Source of the DNA: Bacteroidales bacterium
GTDB lineage: Bacteria > Bacteroidota > Bacteroidia > Bacteroidales > VadinHA17
Length of the DNA: 64,000 bases
NCBI GenBank assembly: GCA_016715075.1
Contig: JADKBK010000001.1
Coordinates: 124,001-188,000 of the forward strand
Direction of reading: 5' to 3'
The notes under the pieces are model-generated. The model made no database searches and was not told the origin of the DNA. It worked only from the letters and a program-made list of their open reading frames with translations. Shown piece after piece: positions 35,419 through 43,654 of this stretch (within the stretch, counting starts at the first letter, position 1; every line of letters starts with the position of its first letter). The position numbers and the translations under genes were made by a program.

Positions 35419-36482
35419 ATGAAATACGTAAGATTAATCCCGGTATTATTGATAACTGTGCTGTTATCTGCAGCTTGTTCATCAAAAGGAAAAAATACAG
35501 CTTCCGCTTCGGAAGATACTGCAACAGATACAAAGCGAGCTGCTATTCCGGTTAAAACAATGATCCTGGCCAAGACGAAAATAGCAAGGACGATCGACTA
35601 TACAGCAACAATTCTTCCTTTTGAAGAGGTAAATGTGGCTCCATCCACTCCTGGAAGGATAGACAGGATTTATGTAGAAGAAGGGGACAGGGTCAAAAAA
35701 GGTGATAATCTTTTCCTGATGGACAGAACTCAGCTTTATCAGCTTGAACTTCAGTTGAGTAACCTTCAGAAGGATCTCGACAGGATAGATACCCTGCTCA
35801 GGTCTGGCAGTGCAAAACAGCAGCAGTACGATCAGATGAAAACCCAGTACGATGTACTGAAAACAAATGTTGACTTCATGAAGGAAAATACATTGATGAA
35901 ATCGCCTTTTCTGGGAGTTGTGACAGGTAAATATTTTGAGGATGGTGAAATGTATTCAGGTACTCCCACGACCCAGACAGGAAGGTCAGCTGTAGTTACG
36001 GTTATGCAGGTCAATCCGTTAAAGGTTGATGTCAGTATTTCGGAGCAATATTATCCGCTGATAAAAAAAGGGATGAAGGCAAATGTGATTGCGGATGTTT
36101 ATAAGAACGAAGTTTTTACAGGTTCAGTTTTCCGTATTGCACCTACAATAAACGCAATCACCAGGTCTTTTAACGTTGAGATCGCGCTTCCAAACCGGAA
36201 TGAACTGCTTAAGCCTGGAATGTTTGTGAGAGTATCGATGGATCTTGGAGAGGTGGAAACATTTGTTGTTCCCGCTAACACAGTTATGATACAGGAAGGT
36301 ACAAATCAGAGATTTGTTTTCACAGCTGAGGATGGTAAGGCGACCCGTATAGTTGTTGGTATCGGCAAAAGATTTGACGACAGGCTCGAGATTATTTCGA
36401 AATCCTTAAAGTTGGTGATCAGCTTATCACCGAAGGCCAGGCAAGGTTAATTGCCAGCGATCAAATTGAAATAGTAAAATAG
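35419..36482 (+). CDS. RND efflux membrane-fusion lipoprotein, 3' frameshift
   Basis: A lipoprotein signal (LLITVLLSAAC, lipobox SAAC) is followed by a biotinyl-lipoyl segment (VNVAPSTPGRIDRIYVEEGDRVKKGDNLFLMD), an alpha-hairpin and beta-barrel (MKSPFLGVVTGKYFEDGE). The natural frame stops at 36450 with an unrelated tail (KSLKLVISLSPKARQG). Adding one base at about 36399 (TCGAA to TCGGAA) restores SEILKVGDQLITEGQARLIA..IEIVK and a 354-residue protein ending at 36482. The adaptor links the RND pump to TolC. Frameshift as in the next gene. Confidence 0.88.
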
Positions 36483-36507
36483 TATTAAGATTTTCAATCA
36501 TAACGAG

Positions 36508-39500
36508 ATGAGTATATATAGTTCTTCAGTAAAACGACCCATAACAACTATTATGATTTTTATCGGACTGATGGTTATTGGTCTCTATTCTCTGGTTCAG
36601 CTCCCCGTAGATCTCTATCCTGAAATAGAACTTCCGTTTGTTACGGTTATGACTACCTATCCCGGAGCAAGTGCTTCAGATATTGAAAGCAATGTTACCC
36701 GTCCTATTGAAGACGTTCTGAATTCGGTAAGTAATCTGAAAGATATTACTTCAACTTCAAGCGACGGTTTATCTGTTATCTTTCTGAATTTTGAATATGG
36801 ATCTAATCTTGATGAAGCCATAAATGATATCCGGAGTAATTTGAATTTTGTAACCCGGGTCTTACCCGAAGAAGCAGAAGATCCTACAATTATCAAGTTC
36901 AATTCGAGCATGATGCCCATAATTTTCTATGCAGTTACAGCAGATGAAAGTTATGAAGGCCTTGAGAAAATACTCGATGAGAAAATAGTCAATCCTCTTA
37001 ACAGGATTGATGGTATCGGCAGTGTTGCCCTGACAGGGGTGCCCGGCAGAAGGATTTATATTGATGTCGATCCACGGAAGATGGAGGCTTACAATCTAAC
37101 AGTTGAGCAGATAGGAGGTGTCCTGCGAGCGGAGAATCTTAACATGCCTGCCGGGTATCTTGAGATGGGGCAGACAGATTATCCATTAAGAATACAGGGA
37201 GAATTCCCCGAGAGCGATATCCTTAAGAATATAGTAATCAGCAGCTTTAAAGGCAATACAGTTTACCTTAAAGATATTGCCGAAGTCCGTGACACTATCC
37301 GCGAATCAAAACTCGATACAAAGATTAACGGAAAGAAAGGGATGGGGCTTTTTGTTCAGAAACAGTCAGGAGGAAATACTGTTCAGGTTACAAGAGAGGT
37401 GGAAGAGGCTCTTGAAGAGCTTAAGAAAGATCTCCCCCCCGATGTCAGGATTGAACCTCTTTTCTCCAGTGCCTCCTTTATAAAGGATTCCATTAATAAT
37501 CTTACAGAGACACTCATGTATGCAGCAATTTTTGTGATACTGGTTGTTCTCTTTTTCCTCGGAAGGTGGAGGGCTACCTTCATTGTGATCTTAACAATCC
37601 CTGTCTCACTTATCGTAGCCTTTATCTATCTGTTTATCTCTGATGCCTCAATAAATATAATATCACTTGTCTCGCTGTCAATTGCTATCGGGATGGTTGT
37701 TGACGATGCCATAGTGGTACTGGAGAATATAACAAGACATATAGAAAGAGGAAGCAGACCGAGGGAAGCGGCAATCTATGCAACAAATGAGGTCTGGCTG
37801 GCAGTAATTGTGACCACACTCACCGTTGTTGCAGTATTTTTCCCTTTAACCTTCGTGGAAGGGCTGACAGGTGTGCTTTTCAAACAGCTGGGTTTAAGCG
37901 TAACAGTTACAATTATAACCTCAACTGTGGCCGCTTTGACACTTACACCTACACTGAGTGCCCTTATGCTGAAGTACAAGCCAATAAAGAAGGATGCTTC
38001 ATTCTTTACTTATGATGGCAGCATCAGGAAATGGCTTGACCGGTTTGATAATTTCTATGAAACGACATTACGATGGGCCCTGAGGCATAAAACATTCGTT
38101 TCTGCAGTCTCAATAATTATTTTCGTACTCTCAATGGGCTTATTCTCTGTTATTGATACAGAGTTTTTCCCTCAGGCAGATGAATCTACTGTATATGCAA
38201 CTGTAGAGCTTCAGACAGGCACAAGGGTCGATAATACAATCAGAACAGCCGATATGCTCGATAGTCTTTTTAAGGCAAAATACCCTGAAGTTAAGATAAT
38301 ATCAACAAGTTCAGGTTATGATGACCAGGGTGGATGGGAATCAATGTTCAATGCAGGAGGAACACATACTATTCAGTACACAATAAGCCTTGTCCCTATT
38401 GAGGAAAGGGAAAGAAGTGTCTGGGATATTTCTGAAGGGATGCGGGCAGACCTTGCCAGATTTCCCGATATCATAAATTACCAGGTCACTACAACTCAGA
38501 ATATGGGATCTTTCGGAGGAAATGCAGTTGATGTTGAAGTATATGGTTTCGATTTTGCTGAAACAAACGAAGTAGCAAAGGAACTTTCTGAAAAGATCAA
38601 AAATATTAAAGGGACTAAAGATGTTACAATTAGCCGTGACAAATCAAAGCCTGAGCTTCAGATAATCTTTGATCAGGAGAAAATGAGTGCTAATGGGCTG
38701 AACACCGCAATGGTAGCCAATGTTGTAAAAAACAGGGTCGATGGAATGATAGCCACCCGTCTCCGCCAGTCTGGTGATGAATATGACGTAGTTGTCCGAT
38801 TCAAAAAGAATGCGAGGAGTACACTTACTGATGTTGAGAATTTCGCTGTCACAAATACACTGGGGCAGGTTATCAGGCTTGGAGAGATAGCACAGGTTAG
38901 AGAAAACTGGTCACCCCGAATATTGAGCGTAAACGTAAGGAGAGGATAGTAAGGGTATCATTTACCCCGTTTGAAAGATCGCTGACAGATATTCAGCAAG
39001 ATGTTGAGAAGGCGATCTCAGAAACAGCCAAGCCTGCCGGAGTTATGGTTCAGATATCCGGTGCAATAAAGGAGCAGACAGAAGCTTTCATGGATCTCGC
39101 ACTTCTCCTGCTTGTGAGTCTGATACTTGTATATCTTGTTATGGCTTCCCAGTTCGAATCCCTGAAAATGCCATTTATAATAATGTTTTCAATACCATTT
39201 GCATTCTCGGGAGTAGCTATTGCCTTGTTCTTAACAAGCACAACACTTAGTGTTATTTCAGGTATAGGAGCGGTACTTCTGATTGGTATTGTCGTAAAGA
39301 ATGCAATCGTTTTGGTTGACTTCATCAACCTTATGCGTGACAGGGGTAACGAGCTGTACGATGCAATTGCTTTGTCAGGGAAATCCAGGCTCAGGCCGGT
39401 TCTTATGACCTCTGCAACGACAATACTTGGAATGTTGCCTCTCTCACTCAGCTCCGGATCCGGCTCAGAACTCTGGAAACCAATGGGTATAGCTGTTATC

Positions 39501-39653
39501 GGAGGGCTCATCTTCTCTACTGTTGTAACCCTTGTTATTGTACCGGTTGTATATGCAATTTTTGTTAAGCGGGGAGAAAGAAAGAAGAGCCTGGTTGCCT
39601 ATACCGATATGGATTTTATGAATGGCAACGGATCGGCTGCCGGTGAGAATTAA
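36508..39653 (+). CDS. RND-family efflux transporter permease, frameshifted
   Basis: The first part (to about 38917) carries the N-terminal helix (VKRPITTIMIFIGLMVIGLYSL), a porter domain and TM2-6 with the proton-relay motif GMVVDDAIVVLENI. The second (from about 38918) has TM8-12 (DLALLLLVSLILVYLVMASQF, GIVVKNAIVLVDFINLMR, LRPVLMTSATTILGMLPL). One C missing in the CCCC run at 38914-38917 splits them; with CCCCC the junction reads NWSPPNIERKRKERIVRVSF, a family-like sequence, and the gene gives 1048 residues, the usual RND length. Inner-membrane proton/drug antiporter of the tripartite pump. Confidence 0.92.
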
Positions 39654-39670
39654 ACTTTAAAACATTAGTT

Positions 39671-39964
39671 ATGAAAGCAATTATGATAATTTACAATCAG
39701 GCACACAGCGAAAAGGTAGAGTATATGCTTGATAAACTGGCAATAAAGGGTTATTCTTTATGGGAAGATGTCCGGGGAAGGGGAACAAAAACAGGTGTTC
39801 CTCACCTCGGTACCCATACCTGGCCGGAGATTAATAAAAGTGTCCTGACTATTATAGAGGATGATATGGTGGATACGGTATTGGATAAGGTTAAAAAGAT
39901 AGATGCAATAAATGAGGAGGTTGGGATAAGGGCGTTTGTGTGGGATATCCTTAAAATGGTCTGA
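39671..39964 (+). CDS. PG0541-family (PII-like) transporter-associated protein
   Basis: 97 residues with a ferredoxin-like fold pattern (KAIMIIYNQAHSEKVEYMLDKL, VLTIIEDDMVDTVLDKVKKI). The family, named after Porphyromonas PG0541, is found almost only next to RND efflux operons in Bacteroidota and is structurally PII-like. It probably regulates or senses a ligand for the pump. It starts 17 bp after the permease, last gene of the operon. Confidence 0.8.
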   Translation: MKAIMIIYNQAHSEKVEYMLDKLAIKGYSLWEDVRGRGTKTGVPHLGTHTWPEINKSVLTIIEDDMVDTVLDKVKKIDAINEEVGIRAFVWDILKMV

Positions 39965-39969
39965 GTAAA

Positions 39970-40068
39970 TTTCTCTGTGATCTCTGTGTGATCTCTGTGT
40001 TTCTCTGTGTAAGTTCTTCTTTTTGTTACACAGAGGTACACAGAGGTGCCACAGAGGTACACAGAGAA
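39970..40068. repeat. ACACAGAG-family repeat, copy 3
   Basis: TCTCTGTGATCTCTGTGTGATCTCTGTG on the left and ACACAGAGGTACACAGAGGTGCCACAGAGGTACACAGAG on the right make an inverted repeat around CTCTGTGTAAGTTCTT (40003-40018). It lies between convergent genes. Confidence 0.85.
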
Positions 40069-40098
40069 TTAAAAACAAAACCGTCCCAAAGATGGGAC
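40065..40098 (-). terminator. Terminator of the EF-G2 gene
   Basis: On the minus strand GTCCCA-TCTT-TGGGAC (RC of 40083-40098) is followed by GGTTTTGTTTTT, a stem plus U tract. It is 80 bp downstream of the gene's stop. Confidence 0.7.
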
Positions 40099-40178
40099 AC
40101 CCCCCATCCCCCCCAAAGGGGGGGGCTAAGAAGTACTTTCTATGCAGTTTTTTAACCCCCATTCAGGGGGGCAGGGGG
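40099..40178. repeat. C/G-homopolymer inverted repeat
   Basis: CCCCCCATCCCCCCCAAAGGGGGGGGG (about 40101-40127) and ACCCCCATTCAGGGGGGCAGGGGG (about 40155-40178) are runs of C and G that can pair. They lie directly beside the stop of the EF-G-like gene, where homopolymer length errors are likely. Confidence 0.65.
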
Positions 40179-42335
40179 CTATTCTTCTTCTTCCTCTTCA
40201 GCGTATGCCTTGATAACAGCATCCTGTACATCGCCAGGAACCTGCGCATATTCCGCAAATTTCATCGTATACATAGCACGGCCTCCGGTGATTGAACTGA
40301 GGGCAGTTGAGTATTTATTCATCTCAGCGAGAGGAACTTTTGCCTTGATAACCTCAAAGCGTTTTTCGCTCGACATTCCGAGAACCATACCACGTCTTCC
40401 CTGAAGGTCACTTATCACGTCACCCATACGGTCTGACGGCACGAAGATCTCAACATCATAAACAGGCTCAAGGATTTTTGGTCCTGCATTCTTGAAAGCC
40501 TGGCTGAAGGCATTTCTGCCGGCAAGACGGAATGAGATCTCATTGGAGTCAACCGGGTGCATCTTACCGTCATAAACATATACCCTGATATCGCGGGCAT
40601 AAGATCCGGTAAGCGGTCCGATCTCCATCTTCTCCATTATCCCTTTGAGGATAGCAGGCATAAACCTGGCGTCGATTGCACCTCCGACAATACTGTTTAC
40701 ATAAACCAGCTTTCCGCCCCATGAAAGAGGAATCTCTTCCTTGTCGCGGACAGATATTTTAATCTCCTTGCCGGCTATCTTTTGCATTGTAACCTCTTTC
40801 GATCCCTCTTCATAAGGTTCAATTATCATATGCACTTCACCGAACTGGCCGGCGCCTCCTGACTGTTTCCTGTGACGGTAGTCAGCCTGTGCTGTTTTTG
40901 TAATTGTCTCACGATAAGGTATCTTGGGAGGATTGAAGGTAGTAGGGATCTTATAGATATTATCGAGATGCCATTTCATTATATTCAGGTGGTACTCACC
41001 CTGGCCATGAACTATTATCTGCTTTAACTCCTTTGAATATTCAATTATGATAGTAGGATCCTCAAGGTGGAGCTTATTGAGTGATTCTCCAAGTTTCTCA
41101 TCATCACTTTCACTCTGAGCTTTGATGGCTGTCCGGTATTTCGGATCGGGGAATTTAATTCCTGTGTATTTCCAGTCCTGGCCGGCAACATTGAGTGTAT
41201 GGTCGGTCTTGGTGTTTTTCAGTTTCACAAAAGCGCCTATGTCGCCGGTATTCAGTTCAGGAACCTTTGTTCTGTTCTTTCCGGCGCAGATATATAATTG
41301 AGAGAGTCTTTCCTTTGAGCCGTTATTGCTGTTAACCACATCGAGGTTTTCAGTTACTTTTCCTGAGAATACCCTGAAATAGTTTATTTCACCGATATGT
41401 TCTTCAATGGAGGATTTGAAGATATAAACTGATGCGGGACCTGCAGGGTTTGCCTTTACTGCTTCGCCCTTACTGTTCATTTTGGGAGCCATGTCGGCCA
41501 GTGACGGAGCCATGGTGGCAACGAATTCCAGGAGTCTGTCGACCCCGATATTGTTTTTTGCGGAGATGCAGAGTACAGGGAATAATCCTCTGGAAGCTAT
41601 TCCTTTGGAAATACCTTTTTTAATCTCCTCCTCTGAAAGAGTATCATTTGAAAAGAAAAGCTCCATAAGAGATTCATCGCTTTCAGCGGCTTTTTCTACA
41701 AGGGCGCCGTGTAATTCGGCAGCTTTGTCGGCCTGATCGGCAGGAATATCAGCAAGCTCGGCCTTGCCTCCCTCTTTGGCATAACGGAGCATCTTCATTT
41801 TCAGGACATCAACGATTGAGTTGAAGCCTGTTCCTTCATTAACAGGATATTGAATGAGTACAACATCGGATGACAGCCTGTCCTTCATCATCTCGATTGA
41901 CTTTTCAAAGTTGGCCTTTTCGTGGTCGAGGCCGTTGATTGCAAATATTACAGGTTTCTTTTCCTTTTCGGTATGTCTGAAATGGATCTCTGTTCCGACT
42001 TCAACTCCGTTTTGGACGTTGATTGTCATAACGGCTGCATCGGATGCAAAGAGTGAAGAGATCACTCCACCGCTGAAATCATCCAGGCCAGGGGTATCAA
42101 GAACGTTAATTTTTTTGTTCTGGGATTCAGTATAGAGGACTGTAGAAAATATGGAGTTACTGTTTTCATGTTCTATCGGGCGATAGTCTGAAACAGTGTT
42201 TTTTCCTTCAATAGTACCTCTTCTTTCAATTATGCCGCCATTAAAGAGCATTGCTTCTGCTAGAGTAGTTTTTCCTGATCCCGAGTTGCCAAGAAGGGCA
42301 ATGCTTTTAATCTGGTCCGCCTGGAATGTTTTCAT
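40179..42335 (-). CDS. fusA2: Divergent EF-G paralogue (EF-G2 type) with degenerate GTPase motifs
   Basis: 718 residues, EF-G domain order I-V. The P-loop GNSGSGKTT (16-24) is intact. Switch II reads DTPGLDDF (80-87): Leu84 replaces the His that activates water in EF-G. The base-recognition NKxD is NGLD (134-137), and the RGITI switch I is absent. Domains II-V are well kept (GQFGEVHMIIEPYEEGS, SEKRFEVIKAKVPLAEMNKYSTALSSITGGRAMYTM). Bacteroides EF-G2, reported to translocate without GTPase activity and to matter during nutrient stress, has the same kind of deviation. The tail is acidic (EEEEEE). It is divergent from the canonical fusA operon. Confidence 0.88.
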   Translation of the reverse strand: MKTFQADQIKSIALLGNSGSGKTTLAEAMLFNGGIIERRGTIEGKNTVSDYRPIEHENSNSIFSTVLYTESQNKKINVLDTPGLDDFSGGVISSLFASDAAVMTINVQNGVEVGTEIHFRHTEKEKKPVIFAINGLDHEKANFEKSIEMMKDRLSSDVVLIQYPVNEGTGFNSIVDVLKMKMLRYAKEGGKAELADIPADQADKAAELHGALVEKAAESDESLMELFFSNDTLSEEEIKKGISKGIASRGLFPVLCISAKNNIGVDRLLEFVATMAPSLADMAPKMNSKGEAVKANPAGPASVYIFKSSIEEHIGEINYFRVFSGKVTENLDVVNSNNGSKERLSQLYICAGKNRTKVPELNTGDIGAFVKLKNTKTDHTLNVAGQDWKYTGIKFPDPKYRTAIKAQSESDDEKLGESLNKLHLEDPTIIIEYSKELKQIIVHGQGEYHLNIMKWHLDNIYKIPTTFNPPKIPYRETITKTAQADYRHRKQSGGAGQFGEVHMIIEPYEEGSKEVTMQKIAGKEIKISVRDKEEIPLSWGGKLVYVNSIVGGAIDARFMPAILKGIMEKMEIGPLTGSYARDIRVYVYDGKMHPVDSNEISFRLAGRNAFSQAFKNAGPKILEPVYDVEIFVPSDRMGDVISDLQGRRGMVLGMSSEKRFEVIKAKVPLAEMNKYSTALSSITGGRAMYTMKFAEYAQVPGDVQDAVIKAYAEEEEEE

Positions 42336-42752
42336 ATTTTTCAGATATTATATATTATACATTTATATTATATGCAGTCGTTATGGCGGTGACAAAAATA
42401 ATAATTTTTTAAAACAAGTGAAGAAAGTGCAGAGAATTCCAAATTTTTTATTTCCTTTGCACAAGTTTTTTGAAACTCAGGAGTACCGTTTTATCCTTCA
42501 TCGTAAGTTTATAAAATGTTTTTCATATGGATGGATCGGGAAGTAACCTGTTAATAACTTACATTTTTAAGTAAGATATTTTGTTTCTGAAGATGCTTGA
42601 GTGTCCGGATATTGCTATTTACCGGCCATTTAGACATGATGGACCATATTGTTTCAAAAAATATTTGTTACATGTTGTGATTTAAGAAATAAATATAATA
42701 CCTTTGCAAACCATTTTTTTGAGTAAAATTTAAGCTAAAATTAATTGGATAT
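42336..42752. other. Divergent intergenic region between EF-G2 and rpsL
   Basis: 417 bp, AT-rich. It contains a candidate minus-strand -7 box TATTTTTG (RC of 42393-42400) 58 nt upstream of the EF-G2 gene, and the plus-strand rpsL promoter near 42675-42706. A stop-free frame at 42196-42546 crosses the EF-G2 gene and is not a gene. No other feature seen. Confidence 0.6.
42675..42706 (+). promoter_or_regulatory. Promoter of the str/S10/spc/alpha superoperon
   Basis: TTG at 42675-42677, 21-bp spacer, TACCTTTG at 42699-42706, an exact TAnnTTTG -7 box. Predicted start near 42713, giving a leader of about 40 nt before rpsL. No other good promoter was seen between here and rplQ. Confidence 0.75.
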
Positions 42753-43127
42753 ATGCCGACAATTCAACAGTTAGTAAGAAAAGGCAGGAAAAAACTGATA
42801 GATAAAAGTAAAGCTCCTGCTTTGGATTCATGTCCTCAGAGAAGGGGAGTATGCGTTCGTGTTTATACCACTACGCCAAAGAAACCTAATTCAGCTATGA
42901 GGAAAGTAGCCAGGGTCAGGCTTACCAACCAGAAAGAGGTAAACGCCTACATCCCGGGTGAAGGTCATAACCTTCAGGAACACTCGATTGTTCTGATCAG
43001 GGGTGGCAGGGTTAAAGATCTTCCGGGTGTTCGTTATCACCTGGTTCGCGGTGCTCTTGATACCTCAGGTGTTGATGGGCGTACCCAGAGAAGATCAAAA
43101 TATGGTGCTAAAAGGCCGAAGAAGTAA
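42753..43127 (+). CDS. rpsL: 30S ribosomal protein S12
   Basis: 124 residues. TTPKKPNSAMRKVARVRL (residues 40-57) and RGGRVKDLPGVRYHLVRG carry the decoding-centre residues; both Lys at 43-44 are wild-type, so no streptomycin-resistance substitution is visible. First gene of the 31-gene cluster, as usual for the str operon. Confidence 0.99.
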   Translation: MPTIQQLVRKGRKKLIDKSKAPALDSCPQRRGVCVRVYTTTPKKPNSAMRKVARVRLTNQKEVNAYIPGEGHNLQEHSIVLIRGGRVKDLPGVRYHLVRGALDTSGVDGRTQRRSKYGAKRPKK

Positions 43128-43146
43128 CAGTTAAAGGTAAACGATA

Positions 43147-43623
43147 ATGAGAAAGTCAAGACCAAAGAAGAGGATTCTGTTACCGGATCCAAAATACAAG
43201 GATCCCCAAGTAACAAGATTTGTAAATAATCTTATGTACAGTGGAAAAAAGAATCTTGCTTTTAAAATTTTCTACGACTCACTTGAAATAGTTGGTGATA
43301 AGTTTAAAAGTGAAGGAAAGACACCGCTTGAGATTTTCAAGCAGGCTCTTGATAACGTCACTCCCCAGGTTGAGGTTAAGGCCCGCAGGGTTGGTGGCGC
43401 CACTTTCCAGGTCCCGATGGAGATCAGGGCCGACAGGAAAGTAAGTATAAGCATGAAGAACATGGTCTCCTTCGCACGTAAGAGAACAGGTCACTCAATG
43501 GCTGAAAGGCTTGCCGCAGAACTTATGGCAGCATACAAGCTTGAAGGTGGCGCTTATAAGAAGAAAGAAGATACACACAGGATGGCTGAAGCCAATAAGG
43601 CTTTTGCACATTTCCGATTTTAA
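43147..43623 (+). CDS. rpsG: 30S ribosomal protein S7
   Basis: 158 residues. Typical VTRFVNNLMYSGKKNLAFKI and ARRVGGATFQVPMEI motifs, and the C-terminal HRMAEANKAFAHFRF. It nucleates the 30S head on 16S rRNA. 19 bp after rpsL. Confidence 0.99.
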   Translation: MRKSRPKKRILLPDPKYKDPQVTRFVNNLMYSGKKNLAFKIFYDSLEIVGDKFKSEGKTPLEIFKQALDNVTPQVEVKARRVGGATFQVPMEIRADRKVSISMKNMVSFARKRTGHSMAERLAAELMAAYKLEGGAYKKKEDTHRMAEANKAFAHFRF

Positions 43624-43654
43624 TTAATTATAAAGCCGCGAGATTGCAGCACAG

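Noticed and set aside
39150..39165. AGTTCGAATCCCTG resembling a tRNA T-loop
   Set aside because: Lies inside the RND coding frame; no acceptor, D or anticodon stem around it. No tRNA or rRNA gene was found in the window.
42196..42546. 116-codon plus-strand frame overlapping the EF-G2 start
   Set aside because: Antisense to a clear gene and composed of AT-rich intergenic sequence; no domain.
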